From assembly GCF_018613795.1 (NCBI RefSeq), contig NZ_JAGGPN010000022.1, positions 1 to 64,000 on the forward strand: DNA of 64,000 bases, in the 5' to 3' direction. Source of the DNA: Arthrobacter sp. ISL-65 (GTDB lineage: Bacteria > Actinomycetota > Actinomycetes > Actinomycetales > Micrococcaceae). The notes below the pieces were generated by a model. That model worked only from the letters and a program-made list of their open reading frames with translations, searched no databases and was not told where the DNA came from. Both the position numbers and the translations under genes were made by a program. Shown here in pieces: positions 23,680 through 33,035 of the stretch (positions within the stretch are counted from its first letter, which is position 1; each line of letters begins with the position of its first letter).

Positions 23680-25399
23680 CCATGGCCAGCTGGGACTCGG
23701 CAATCTCCCGGTAGGTGGGCGATGATCCCAGCAGTTCGGCGTGGGTTCCCTGGGCCACCAGCCGGCCGTCCTCGAGCACCAGGATCCGGTCCGCACCCAT
23801 GACGGTGGGAATGCGTTCTGCCACCATGAGCACCGTTGCTGCTTCCAGCACGGGCGCCAGGGCCTGCCGGACGGCAGCCTCGGTGGCATAGTCCAGGGCG
23901 GAAAAACTGTCATCAAAGAGGTAAAGGTCCGCGGTGCGGAGCATGGCGCGGGCGATGCAGAGACGCTGCCGCTGTCCGCCCGAAAGCCCGGCCCCGCCCT
24001 GGGCGACGGCGGCATGGAGGCCGTCCGGGAGCTGGCGGACGAAGTCAGCGGCCTGCGCCAGCCGCAGGGCCTGCCACAGCTCGTCCTCGGTGGCTTCCGG
24101 CGCGGCCATCCGCAGGTTGCTCGCCACCGTGCCTGAGAACAGATAGGAGTGCTGCGGCACCACCGAAATACTTTCCCGCAGCCGGTCAGCGGGCAGGGTC
24201 CGGACGTCGGCTCCGCCCATCCGGACTTCACCGGACGTGGCGTTCAGGAACCGCGGGAGGAGATTCAGCAGCGTGGTTTTGCCGCTGCCGGTGGCACCGA
24301 TGATGGCCGTAATGGTGCCGGGGGCGGCAGTGAATGTGATGTCGGCCAGGACCGGGGACTCCGCCCCAGGATAAGCGAACCAGACGTGGCTGAACTCTGC
24401 TCCCCCGCCATCCGGGATTGCGGGCTTCGCCGCGGCTGCGTCAGCCAGTGCCGGGGTCACGTCCAGCACGTCCTGGATCCGTTCGGCGCAGACGGCCGCG
24501 CGCGGTGCGGTGCTGAAGACGTACATGGCCATCATGATGGCAAGCAGGATCTGCAGGATGTAGGCAATGAAGGCTGTGAGCGCGCCCACCTCCATGTTGC
24601 CGCTGCTGATCAGGTGCCCGCCGAACCAGACCACGGCCACCGAGGAGAGGTTCACCACGATCATGATCATCGGAAGCATGCCGGCGACCAGGAGCGCGGA
24701 CTGAAGGTTGTTCCGGGTCAGCCGCCGGTTCGCTTCCGCGAAACGGGCAGCCTCATGCTTTTGCCGGACGAACCCCCGGATGACGTCGGCACCGATGATC
24801 TGTTCGCGGAGGATCCGGGTGATGCCGTCGATGAGTGCCTGCCCCTGCCGGTAGAGCGGGATGAGGCGGCGCACGATCAGGTACATGATGAGCACCAGGA
24901 GCGGGACGATGACGATGACGACCGCGGACAGGACCGCATTCTGCTGGACGGCGAGGATAATTCCCCCTACGCCCATGACGGGCGCCGCTGCGAGCATGGT
25001 GAAGACCAGGACCGCGAAGGTCTGGATCTGCTGGACGTCATTGGTGGCCCTGGTGACGAGGCTGGGCGCGCCGAACGTCCCGATCTCCTGGGACGACATC
25101 GCCTGGACATGGGAGAACAGCTCCCGTCGCAGGCGGTGCCCAATCTTCATGGCGACGTCGGCCCCGAGGTAGCCGGCGCCTAGGGCGGCTGCGGCCTGCA
25201 CAGCGGTGAGAACCATCATCCAGCCGCCCAGCCCCAGGATCACCCCGGGCTGGTTGGCGAGGATTCCGTCGTCGATGATGCTCGCGTTCAGCGTGGGCAG
25301 CAGCAGGCTGCCGGCCGTTTGCACCACCTGCAGCACAATGATCGCCCAGACGGCCCTCCGGTGTTCGCCGAGGAGGCGGAGCATTAGGCCCAACAGCAC
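23666..25399 (-). CDS. ABC exporter half-transporter with degenerate ATP site
   Basis: 577 residues, GTG start with GAGGAGG upstream. Six hydrophobic segments precede a C-terminal ATPase with Walker A GATGSGKT (368-375) and a canonical signature LSGGQ (472-476). The Walker B ends FDD, so the catalytic glutamate is replaced by D497, and the H-loop histidine is replaced by E528 (VAERIPTV). This asymmetry is typical of the non-hydrolysing site of heterodimeric exporters: its Walker motifs would face the LSQGQ signature of the partner. First gene of a three-gene operon with the partner half-transporter and the GntR regulator. Confidence 0.92.
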   Translation of the reverse strand: MLLGLMLRLLGEHRRAVWAIIVLQVVQTAGSLLLPTLNASIIDDGILANQPGVILGLGGWMMVLTAVQAAAALGAGYLGADVAMKIGHRLRRELFSHVQAMSSQEIGTFGAPSLVTRATNDVQQIQTFAVLVFTMLAAAPVMGVGGIILAVQQNAVLSAVVIVIVPLLVLIMYLIVRRLIPLYRQGQALIDGITRILREQIIGADVIRGFVRQKHEAARFAEANRRLTRNNLQSALLVAGMLPMIMIVVNLSSVAVVWFGGHLISSGNMEVGALTAFIAYILQILLAIMMAMYVFSTAPRAAVCAERIQDVLDVTPALADAAAAKPAIPDGGGAEFSHVWFAYPGAESPVLADITFTAAPGTITAIIGATGSGKTTLLNLLPRFLNATSGEVRMGGADVRTLPADRLRESISVVPQHSYLFSGTVASNLRMAAPEATEDELWQALRLAQAADFVRQLPDGLHAAVAQGGAGLSGGQRQRLCIARAMLRTADLYLFDDSFSALDYATEAAVRQALAPVLEAATVLMVAERIPTVMGADRILVLEDGRLVAQGTHAELLGSSPTYREIAESQLAMDEQP

Positions 25400-25542
25400 C
25401 GCGCGCCTCCTCTATAGCCAGGGCTGAACGGGGGCCTTCCATGGCGGGTCCCCAACAGCCGCTTGGCCATTGTAAGCCACATCACATCGGACCGGGCGGG
25501 AGGTCGGGCGGCTTGTTGCAGGCGGGCGAATTCCATGCTGCC

Positions 25543-26316
25543 CTAAAGCTTGCGGGCCACCGCGAAGATCCTGCGGAACGGGTAGACCGTTCCGTGGGGC
25601 GTTGCCGGGTAAGCCTCGGAAAGCCGGGCGCCGTATTCGGCTTCGAAGCCTGCGGCGTCGTCCGGCGACAGCGCGGCCAGCACGGGCCGCAGGCCGGCGC
25701 CGCGCACCCAGTCCAGCACCGGGTTTTCCCCGGTGAGCACCTGCTGGTAGGTGGTTTCCCACGCATCAGCGGTGCACCCGGCGTCGAGCATGATCTCCAG
25801 GTACCGTGCGGGGTGCGCCACCGCCTCATCGTGGCGCAGCACGCCGGCGAGCTTGCTGGCCCACTTCGGCGACTCGGCGACATCCCGCATCAGGGTGTGG
25901 GACGCGGAGGTGAAGTTGCCCGGCACTTGGATGGCGAACCACGCGCCCGGCTTCAGCGCCTCCAGCCAGGCGGCCAGCAGTTCAGGGTGCCCGGGCACCC
26001 ACTGCAGCGCTGCGTTGCTCACCACCACGTCAGTGTCCTCGGAAGGCAGCCACGAAGCGATGTCCCCGAGGCTGAACTCCAGTCCCGGGGCGGACTGCCG
26101 GTGCTGTTCGGCCGTTGCCAGCATCTCGGCTGAGGAATCCAGGCCCACCACGCGCGCATCAGGCCAGCGTGCCGCGAGCGTGGCGGTAAGGTTTCCGGGG
26201 CCGCAGCCCAGGTCAACCACCTGCCGCGGGGTGTCGGCGAGGACGCGGCCGGTCAGGTCAAAGAACGGGCGCTGCCGGTAGTCCCCGAACTGCACGTATT
26301 TGGCGGGATCCCACAC
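25543..26316 (-). CDS. tam: Trans-aconitate 2-methyltransferase
   Basis: 257 residues, GTG start with GGAGG 4 bases upstream. A class I SAM-dependent methyltransferase with motif I VVDLGCGPGNLTATL, motif II VVGLDSSAEML and the block VVVSNAALQWVPGH. The start MWDPAKYVQFGDYRQRPFFDL and the C-terminal TVYPFRRIFAVARK are specific for Tam, which methylates trans-aconitate, a spontaneous inhibitor derived from cis-aconitate. It stands alone between the ABC operon and a divergent helicase gene. Confidence 0.9.
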   Translation of the reverse strand: MWDPAKYVQFGDYRQRPFFDLTGRVLADTPRQVVDLGCGPGNLTATLAARWPDARVVGLDSSAEMLATAEQHRQSAPGLEFSLGDIASWLPSEDTDVVVSNAALQWVPGHPELLAAWLEALKPGAWFAIQVPGNFTSASHTLMRDVAESPKWASKLAGVLRHDEAVAHPARYLEIMLDAGCTADAWETTYQQVLTGENPVLDWVRGAGLRPVLAALSPDDAAGFEAEYGARLSEAYPATPHGTVYPFRRIFAVARKL

Positions 26317-26433
26317 ATGGCCTCCGGTTGTTCGTTGAAGGTTGGTCGTTGAAGTTTTGTCCTGGCAGAGCGAGCCTAGCGCCGGGCCGGCACGAAACCG
26401 TTCAGGGACGCGCTGGCACTAAGCTGGAAGGCA

Positions 26434-28980
26434 ATGAAACTCGTTGAACAGCTCCCCGCCCCGTCCGCACGGATCACCACCGGAACCGGCGCGGACCCGG
26501 ACACGCTGTACGAGCGCTTCGTGGAGTGGACAGAAAGCCGCGGCCTGCAGCTGTACCCGGCCCAGGACGAGGCGATCATGGAGCTGGCCTCCGGCGCCAA
26601 TGTGATCCTCGCTACGCCCACCGGATCAGGCAAGTCCCTCGTTGCGGTTGCTGCCCACTTCCAGGCGATGGCCCGCGGCGAGCGTAGTTACTACACCGCC
26701 CCCATCAAGGCCCTGGTGTCCGAAAAGTTCTTCGCCCTTTGCGAGATCTTCGGGGCGGAGAACGTCGGCATGATCACTGGCGACTCCGGGGTGAACCAGG
26801 ACGCCCCGATCATCTGCTGCACGGCCGAGATCCTGGCCAACAGCGCGCTGCGCGAAGGTGCGGCGGCCGACCTCGGCGCCGTCATCATGGACGAATTCCA
26901 TTTTTACTCCGATCCGCAGCGGGGCTGGGCGTGGCAGGTTCCGCTGCTGGAACTTCCGCAGGCACAGTTCCTCCTGATGTCCGCCACGCTGGGCGACGTC
27001 AGCCGCTTCGAAGCGGGCATGACCGACCTCACGGGACGGCCGACAACCACCGTAAGCTCGGCCGAGCGGCCGATTCCGCTGCATTACTACTACCGCGAGA
27101 CGCCGGTGCACGAGACCCTCGAAGAGCTGCTGGGCACCCGGGAAGTGCCGGTCTACGTGGTGCATTTCAGCCAGGCGGAAGCCATCGAGCGCGCCCAGAC
27201 GCTGATGAGCATCAACGTGTGCACGCGCGAGGAGAAGGACAAGATCGCCGAGCTCATCGCGAACTTCCGCTTCGCAGCCGGCTTCGGAAAGACGCTGAAC
27301 CGCCTGGTCCGGCACGGCATCGGCGTGCACCACGCGGGCATGCTGCCCAAGTACCGCCGGCTCGTGGAGCAGCTGGCCCAGGCCGGCCTGCTCAAGGTCA
27401 TTTGCGGTACGGACACGCTGGGCGTCGGCATCAACGTGCCCATCCACACCGTTGCACTCACCGCGCTGAGCAAGTACGACGGCGTGCGCACCCGGCTGCT
27501 CAACTCCCGGGAGTTCCACCAGATTGCCGGAAGGGCCGGCCGGGCCGGCTACGACACGGCCGGCACCGTGGTGGTGCAGGCGCCCGAGCACGTGGTGGAG
27601 AACGTCAAGGCAATGGCCAAGGCCACCGCAAAGTTCGGTGATGACCAGCGGAAGCTGCGCCAGGTGGTCAAGAAAAAGCCGCCGGAGGGGTTCGTGTCCT
27701 GGGGTCAGCCCACCTACAACCGTCTGGTGGAGTCTGTCCCGGAGCCGCTGAATTCCAGCTTCACAGTGACCCATGCCATGCTCATGAACCTCATGGAGCG
27801 GCCGGGCGACCCTTTCGCCGCGGCACGCCGGCTCCTCACCGAGAACCATGAAACCCGGCCCTCGCAGCTGAAGCTCATGAAGAAGGCCCTGGGGATCTAC
27901 CGGGAGCTGCTCGCCGCCGAGGTTGTGGAACGCATCCCGGCGGCAGAGCAGGGGGCAGACGGCCGCACGGTGCGCCTGACCGTCCACCTGCAGCCGAACT
28001 TTGCCCTCAACCAGCCGCTGTCCCCGTTTGCGCTGGCCGCGCTGGATCTGATGGATCCCGAGTCGCCGTCCTACGCCGTCGACGTGGTTTCCGTGATTGA
28101 AGCCACGCTGGAGAAGCCGCGGCAGATCCTGTCCGCGCAGCAGAAGAAGGCACGCGGCGAGGCGGTGGCGGCCATGAAGGCGGACGGCATCGAGTATGAG
28201 CAGCGGATGGCCATGCTCGACGAGGTCACCTATCCCCAGCCGCTCGCGGAAATCCTGGGCGAGGCCTTCGAGGTGTACCGCAAGGCTGCCCCGTGGGTGG
28301 GCGACTTTGAACTCGCCCCCAAGTCGATCATCCGGGACATGTATGAGCGCGCGATGAACTTCGGCGAGTTCGTGCAGTTCTACGGCCTGGCCCGCTCCGA
28401 GGGCATCGTGCTGCGCTACCTGGCGGACGGCTTCAAGGCACTCCGGCAGACCGTTCCGCAGGATGCCCTGCGGGAGGACCTCGAGGACCTGATCGCCTGG
28501 CTGGGCGAGCTGGTGCGGCAGGTGGATTCCAGCCTGCTGGACGAGTGGGAAGAACTGGCCTCCGGTGCCGCCCCGACGCCGCACGACGCTCCGCCGCCCC
28601 CGCCGCCGTCGCTCACGTCCAACATCCGGGCTTTCCGGGTGATGGTCCGGAACGAGATGTTCCGGCGCGTCGAACTCTTTGCAGACGAGGACGCCACCGC
28701 GCTTGGCGAGCTCGACGGCGACGCCGGCTGGGATGCCGACCGCTGGGAAAACGTCCTGGACGACTACTTCGACGAGCACGACGACATCGGCACCGGCCCC
28801 GACGCGCGCGGACCCGGGCTGCTCATCATCACCGAGGAGCCAGGCGTCTGGAAGGTCCGCCAGATCTTCGACGACCCGGCAGGGAACCACGACTGGGGGA
28901 TCTCGGCCGAGGTGGATCTGGCCGCCTCCGACGAGACCGGCACCGCCGTGGTGCGGGTGACCGGAGCGAACCGGCTCTGA
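26434..28980 (+). CDS. Ski2-like DEAD/DEAH-box helicase with DUF3516-type C terminus
   Basis: 848 residues. Helicase motifs occur in order: Walker A ATPTGSGKS (60-68), DEFH box (153-156), LMSATLGD, GVHHAGMLPKYR and HQIAGRAGRAG. This places it in superfamily 2 near Ski2/Mtr4-type RNA helicases, though DNA substrates cannot be excluded. The C-terminal ~450 residues resemble the DUF3516 extension common in actinobacteria and include a proline run (PPPPPPS). The ATG at 26434 has GGAAGG upstream and a possible -10 TAAGCT at 26420-26425, giving a very short leader. Its cellular role is undefined; RNA turnover is a reasonable expectation. Confidence 0.88.
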   Translation: MKLVEQLPAPSARITTGTGADPDTLYERFVEWTESRGLQLYPAQDEAIMELASGANVILATPTGSGKSLVAVAAHFQAMARGERSYYTAPIKALVSEKFFALCEIFGAENVGMITGDSGVNQDAPIICCTAEILANSALREGAAADLGAVIMDEFHFYSDPQRGWAWQVPLLELPQAQFLLMSATLGDVSRFEAGMTDLTGRPTTTVSSAERPIPLHYYYRETPVHETLEELLGTREVPVYVVHFSQAEAIERAQTLMSINVCTREEKDKIAELIANFRFAAGFGKTLNRLVRHGIGVHHAGMLPKYRRLVEQLAQAGLLKVICGTDTLGVGINVPIHTVALTALSKYDGVRTRLLNSREFHQIAGRAGRAGYDTAGTVVVQAPEHVVENVKAMAKATAKFGDDQRKLRQVVKKKPPEGFVSWGQPTYNRLVESVPEPLNSSFTVTHAMLMNLMERPGDPFAAARRLLTENHETRPSQLKLMKKALGIYRELLAAEVVERIPAAEQGADGRTVRLTVHLQPNFALNQPLSPFALAALDLMDPESPSYAVDVVSVIEATLEKPRQILSAQQKKARGEAVAAMKADGIEYEQRMAMLDEVTYPQPLAEILGEAFEVYRKAAPWVGDFELAPKSIIRDMYERAMNFGEFVQFYGLARSEGIVLRYLADGFKALRQTVPQDALREDLEDLIAWLGELVRQVDSSLLDEWEELASGAAPTPHDAPPPPPPSLTSNIRAFRVMVRNEMFRRVELFADEDATALGELDGDAGWDADRWENVLDDYFDEHDDIGTGPDARGPGLLIITEEPGVWKVRQIFDDPAGNHDWGISAEVDLAASDETGTAVVRVTGANRL

Positions 28981-29027
28981 CAGGCGGACCGGGCGCTCCG
29001 GACCGGGTCAGACCCTCGGTCCGCGAG

Positions 29028-29834
29028 CTACGGACCAGGCATCCTTTGAAGTGCGATAGCCGCAGTGAAGGAATCCGGCAGCCCCACTGACCCCGGATTC
29101 ACGGCGTCGACCAGCCACCGATTTCCGCTGCCTTCCGGGCCCCCCGCCAGAGGCACGGCCGAAGGCGCGGCCGGTGCCTGCAGAAAGCCCGGCAGCAATG
29201 GAACGGGTCCGGCAACGTCCACCAGACACGGGTCGACGACGGCCAGCCCCCTGCCCAGCGCCTTGAGGACTGCCTCCTTGCGCGTCCACAGGAGTGTCTG
29301 GAACCTTGGCCGGAGTGCAGGCTCCACCCTCTGCAGGTGCTGCCGCTCGCGCTCCGAAAGGGCAACCAGCCCGAACCCGTCGAAGCCTGCGGCTGTGCTG
29401 TCCTCCAGGTCGACGCCGACTCCCAAGACCCCCGCGTCAGTTGTAGCAGCCAGCAGGCACCAGTCCCCCGCCCGGCTCAGGCTCGCCATAACGGCCGGGC
29501 CGGATGGACCGGCCTGGTACCGGGGCGTGCCGTGCACGCGGTCGTCCCTCGTGCACTCTTTGCATACGTAGTCTGCCCGGAGCTCTTCGGCGCCCATCCC
29601 TGCAGTTTCGGCGGCGTGGCGCCGCAACGCGATGCGTCCGGCCAGGAACCTGTCCCGCTCAATTCCGGAACCGAACGACGCTGCCCGCTGCCGCTCGCCG
29701 TCGTCCAATGTATGGGCCTGCCGGAGGTCGACGCTGGACAGCTTCACGCCAGCCAGAAGGACCCGGTCAGGTCCCGGCACTGCCGCCCTTTCCACAACGC
29801 CTCCGGAAGGTTTGCTGCACTGTTGATAGGTCAT
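29028..29834 (-). CDS. 4'-phosphopantetheinyl transferase, Sfp-type
   Basis: 268 residues. It transfers phosphopantetheine from CoA to a serine of carrier proteins. The two metal/CoA motifs are present: GVDLE (D142, E144) and WTRKEAVLK (W183, K186, E187, K191). The segment YVCKECTRDDRVHG resembles the CxxC-containing region common in Sfp-type enzymes. The N-terminal ~25 residues may be untranslated if a later start is used. No polyketide or peptide synthase is in the window, so the client carrier protein is elsewhere. Convergent with the helicase, with 47 bases between the stops. Confidence 0.88.
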   Translation of the reverse strand: MTYQQCSKPSGGVVERAAVPGPDRVLLAGVKLSSVDLRQAHTLDDGERQRAASFGSGIERDRFLAGRIALRRHAAETAGMGAEELRADYVCKECTRDDRVHGTPRYQAGPSGPAVMASLSRAGDWCLLAATTDAGVLGVGVDLEDSTAAGFDGFGLVALSERERQHLQRVEPALRPRFQTLLWTRKEAVLKALGRGLAVVDPCLVDVAGPVPLLPGFLQAPAAPSAVPLAGGPEGSGNRWLVDAVNPGSVGLPDSFTAAIALQRMPGP

Positions 29835-29921
29835 GGGAATCTACAGCCTATACGCCGGTGGCATCCTGCCCTGCGTGCTGCGGCCTGATCCAGCAAGCCC
29901 GGACCCAGTAAGCTCGGACTC

Positions 29922-30422
29922 ATGAGTGTAATCCGTCCCGCCACACCCGCCGACGTTCCCGTTATCCTGCAGTTGATCCACGAGCTGGCTGTCTATGAAA
30001 AGGAGCCGGACGCCGTCCGGAACACCCCCGAGATGCTCACCGAGGTGCTTTTCGGCAGCAACCCGCGCGTGTACGCCAACATGGCCGAGAACGAGGCCGG
30101 CGACGTGCGTGGCTTCGCGCTCTGGTTCCTGAACTACTCAACGTGGGAGGGCGTGCACGGGATCTACCTGGAGGACCTTTACGTCACCCCGGAGGCGCGC
30201 GGCGAGGGCCATGGGAAGGCCCTTTTGCAGCATCTGGCAGCGACCGCCGTCGAACGCGGCTACGCGCGTGTGGAATGGAGCGTCCTGGACTGGAACGAAC
30301 CGTCCATCAACTTCTACCGGAAGCTCGGGGCGTTCCCGATGGAGGAATGGTCCACGTTCCGGCTGACCGGAACGGCGCTGGCAGAGTTCGGCAGCCGCAG
30401 CGAGGCCGGTGTCCATGGCTGA
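29922..30422 (+). CDS. GNAT acetyltransferase, spermidine/diamine acetyltransferase-like
   Basis: 166 residues. The acetyl-CoA loop is VTPEARGEGHGKALLQHL, preceded by LWFLNYSTWEGVHGIYLEDL, which closely matches the SSAT/diamine N-acetyltransferase subgroup; WNEPSINFYRKLGA is the usual GNAT C-terminal block. The substrate is inferred to be a polyamine or related amine. A -10-like TAAGCT at 29909-29914 ends 7 bases before the ATG, so the mRNA is probably leaderless. It overlaps the downstream peptidase gene by 8 bases. Confidence 0.85.
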   Translation: MSVIRPATPADVPVILQLIHELAVYEKEPDAVRNTPEMLTEVLFGSNPRVYANMAENEAGDVRGFALWFLNYSTWEGVHGIYLEDLYVTPEARGEGHGKALLQHLAATAVERGYARVEWSVLDWNEPSINFYRKLGAFPMEEWSTFRLTGTALAEFGSRSEAGVHG

Positions 30423-31770
30423 AGCAGCGCTGGACGCCACTGTACATGCGGGCCCGGTTCATACAGTCCGCGCCCGGCATAACTTCCGCGGCATGCGCAC
30501 GGCAGAACACTACTTCACACTGCCGCTGGACCATTTTGCCGGCCCCGGCGGGGAAGACGCGGCCGAGACCATCACAGTCTTCGCCCGCGAGTACGTGTCC
30601 GCCGAGCACACGGAGGCAGAAGCCGCCGAACTGCCATGGCTCCTGTATCTTCAGGGCGGTCCCGGCGGGCGCGGCAACCGCTTCGCGTCGCTGGGCGGCT
30701 GGAGCAAGGCAGCCGCCAAGGACTTCCGCATCCTGATGCTGGACCAGCGGGGCACCGGCCTCTCCTCCCCCATTGACCGCAACACCCTGCCCCTGCGCGG
30801 GGACGCGGCAGCGCAGGCGAGGTATCTTGAGCACTTCCGGGCCGATTCGATCATTGCGGACGCCGAGCTCATCCGCCAGGCTGTCGGCTCGGAGCCGTGG
30901 ACTGTTTACGGGCAGAGCTACGGCGGCTTCTGTGCGCTCACGTACCTGTCGTTCGCACCCAACGGCCTGCGCGAGGTGCTGATCACCGGAGGACTCGCCC
31001 CGCTGACCGGTACCCCGGAGCGGGTCTACCGCGAGACCTTTAGACGGGTGGCCGCCCGCAACGCGGAGTACTTCGGCTGGTACCCCGAGGACCGGGAAGC
31101 TGTAGACCGCATCGCCAATCACCTCCGCAGCACGGCGGAGTACCTCCCGGACGGCTCTCCCCTCACGGTCGAGAGGTTCCAGATGGTGGGGTCCTTCCTC
31201 GGCGGGAACACCCGGGTGGACACCCTGCACAACCTGCTGGAGGACGCCTTCGTGGAGACGCCTGACGGTCCGCGGCTCTCGGATCCGTTCCTGGAGCAGG
31301 TCCGCCCCTTGGTCTCGCGGGCAGCCAATCCGCTGTACGCGCTGATGCATGAGTCCATCTACGGCCAGAACGCGGCCACGGGCTGGGCGGCCTGGCGGGT
31401 TCTCGAGGAGTTCCCCGAGTTCAGCCCGGACGCTGCCGAGCTACTCCTGACCGGCGAGATGGTCTACCCGTGGTACTTCGATCAGGACCCTGCCCTTCGC
31501 CCGCTGCAGGAAGTGGCGGAACTGCTGGCGGCCAAGGCTGACTGGAAGCCCTTGTATGATACCGCGCAGCTGGCTGCCAACATCGTGCCCGCGGCGGCCG
31601 CCGTCTACCGCGATGACATCTATGTGGACCACGGGCTCTCCATGGAGACCGCCGCCGCCGTCCGCAAGCTGAAGACGTGGGAAACCGGCGAGTTCCACCA
31701 CGACGGCATCGCGGACGACGGTGAGGCCATCTTCGGCCGCCTGCTCGGCATGGTGCGCTCCGCCCGCTGA
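30415..31770 (+). CDS. pip: Proline iminopeptidase, alpha/beta hydrolase (S33)
   Basis: About 451 residues. It removes N-terminal proline from peptides. Diagnostic blocks are the oxyanion motif QGGPGGRG, LDQRGTGLSSP and the nucleophile elbow GQSYGGF with S168. The C-terminal segment IYVDHGLSMETAA and the last ~30 residues should carry the catalytic His. ATG 30415 was chosen over GTG 30409 because the GAGG at 30402-30405 is too close to 30409. It is translated from within the preceding GNAT gene (8-base overlap). Followed by a bidirectional terminator shared with the TerC gene. Confidence 0.9.
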   Translation: MAEAALDATVHAGPVHTVRARHNFRGMRTAEHYFTLPLDHFAGPGGEDAAETITVFAREYVSAEHTEAEAAELPWLLYLQGGPGGRGNRFASLGGWSKAAAKDFRILMLDQRGTGLSSPIDRNTLPLRGDAAAQARYLEHFRADSIIADAELIRQAVGSEPWTVYGQSYGGFCALTYLSFAPNGLREVLITGGLAPLTGTPERVYRETFRRVAARNAEYFGWYPEDREAVDRIANHLRSTAEYLPDGSPLTVERFQMVGSFLGGNTRVDTLHNLLEDAFVETPDGPRLSDPFLEQVRPLVSRAANPLYALMHESIYGQNAATGWAAWRVLEEFPEFSPDAAELLLTGEMVYPWYFDQDPALRPLQEVAELLAAKADWKPLYDTAQLAANIVPAAAAVYRDDIYVDHGLSMETAAAVRKLKTWETGEFHHDGIADDGEAIFGRLLGMVRSAR

Positions 31771-31797
31771 AGCCAGCCGGACCCTGCGCAAGACGAA

Positions 31798-31830
31798 GCA
31801 ACCCCGGCCACCAGGTGGCCGGGGTTGCTT
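31798..31830. terminator. Bidirectional terminator between the peptidase and terC-like genes
   Basis: GCAACCCCGGCCACC at 31798-31812 pairs with GGTGGCCGGGGTTGC ending at 31828; the real loop is a few bases of CCAGG. TTTCT follows on the + strand. It lies 28 bases past the peptidase stop and 27 bases past the end of the convergent terC-like gene. Confidence 0.85.
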
Positions 31831-31854
31831 TCTGCTGGGACTGGCTGCGGAAGC

Positions 31855-32880
31855 CTAGTCGACGTCGCTCAGGCTCTTCCGGGAGTCCTCCTCGAGGCGG
31901 GCATCCAGCTTGGCCTTCTGTGCGCCGGAGCTCACCAGGCTGGCGATCACGGCGATGATGATGGTGCCGATGATGACCGCGAGGGACACGTACGTCGGGA
32001 TCTCCGGGGCCCATTCGATGTGGTGCCCGCCGTTGATAAACGGCAGTTCGTTGACGTGCATGGCGTGCAGGATCAGCTTCACGCCGATGAACGCCAGGAT
32101 GATGGACAGTGCGTGCTTCAGGTAGATGAGGCGGTTCATCAGGCCGCCGAGCAGGAAGTACAGCTGCCGCAGGCCCATCAGGGCGAAGATGTTCGCCGTG
32201 AAGACGATGAAGGCGCTCTGCGTCAGGCCGAAGATCGCGGGGATGGAATCGACCGCGAAGAGCAGGTCGGTCATGCCGATGGTGATGAAGACGATCACCA
32301 TGGGGGTGAAGACCTTCTTGCCGTCCACCGTGGTGCGCAGCTTGCCGCCGTCGAACTTCTCGGACATGGGGATGACCTTGCGGAGCTTGCCGATGAGGGC
32401 GTTCTCCTGGTCCTCTTCGTCTTCGCCCTCGTCCTGCGCCTGCTTCCAGGCGGTCCAAAGGAGGAAGGCGCCGAAGACGTAGAAGACCCAGCTGAACTGC
32501 TCGATCACAATGGCGCCGAGCATGATGAAGATGCCGCGCAGGATCAGGGCGATGATGATGCCCACCATCAGCACTTCCTGCTGGTACTTACGGGGCACGG
32601 AGAAGCGGGCCATGATGATGATGAAGACAAACAGGTTGTCGATGCTGAGGCTGTACTCAGTCACCCAGCCGGCCACGAACTGGCTGCCGTACTCGGGTCC
32701 CGTGAACATGAACATGGCACCGGCGAACACGAGGGCCAGTGCCACATAGAAGGCCACCCAGAGGCCGGCTTCCTTCATGGAGGGCTCATGCGGACGGCGC
32801 ACTACCAGAAGCAGGTCCATAAGGAGGATGATGCCGAGGACGACGAACGAGCCGACCTCGAACCAGACGGGAAGTTCCAC
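31855..32880 (-). CDS. TerC/Alx-family membrane protein, probable manganese exporter
   Basis: About 341 residues with at least seven hydrophobic helices. Family motifs with intramembrane acidic residues are EYSLSIDNLFVFI, ITIGMTDLLFAVDSIPAIFG and YLKHALSIILAFIGVKL. A charged loop, DEGEDEEDQEN, lies mid-protein. The GTG at 32880 has AAGG 8 bases upstream and gives MELPVWFEVGSFV; the 20-residue longer frame would read through the riboswitch leader. TerC/Alx proteins export Mn2+ and support metal loading of exported proteins. The yybP-ykoY leader just upstream indicates induction by manganese. Confidence 0.9.
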   Translation of the reverse strand: MELPVWFEVGSFVVLGIILLMDLLLVVRRPHEPSMKEAGLWVAFYVALALVFAGAMFMFTGPEYGSQFVAGWVTEYSLSIDNLFVFIIIMARFSVPRKYQQEVLMVGIIIALILRGIFIMLGAIVIEQFSWVFYVFGAFLLWTAWKQAQDEGEDEEDQENALIGKLRKVIPMSEKFDGGKLRTTVDGKKVFTPMVIVFITIGMTDLLFAVDSIPAIFGLTQSAFIVFTANIFALMGLRQLYFLLGGLMNRLIYLKHALSIILAFIGVKLILHAMHVNELPFINGGHHIEWAPEIPTYVSLAVIIGTIIIAVIASLVSSGAQKAKLDARLEEDSRKSLSDVD

Positions 32881-32904
32881 AAAAATGCCTTTCGCAGGGT
32901 ACAG

Positions 32905-33035
32905 AAAACCGGTGTAAGTCTCTCCGGCGAACCTGTGCACTTGGTGCTGATGTGGCTGCCCGCTACGCCCGGCAGGGCATCTGTGCCCTGCGTGTTGACG
33001 TTCGTAGCGCTTGGGATACTCCCCTACGTGACCTC
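32905..33035 (-). promoter_or_regulatory. yybP-ykoY (manganese) riboswitch upstream of terC-like gene
   Basis: The - strand leader contains the two sequence-conserved internal-loop motifs of this riboswitch in order: GTAGGGGAGTA (GGGGAGTA at 33017-33024) and, ~100 bases later, GAGACTTAC (GAGACTT at 32916-32922), with the conserved ACGTCAACACG between them. The flanks GTAGG and CTTAC can pair as the P1 helix and are extended by GGT/ACC. A GC-rich hairpin (GGCAGGGCATCTGTGCCCTGC on the + strand) lies between. It ends ~25 bases before the GTG start, so it probably controls translation or transcription elongation of the terC-like gene in response to Mn2+. Confidence 0.88.

Noticed and set aside
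26626..28890. 754-codon open frame on the - strand opposite the helicase gene
   Set aside because: It is a shadow frame produced by high GC at third positions; its translation is His/Val/Arg/Gly-rich with no family motif, while the + strand has all helicase motifs.
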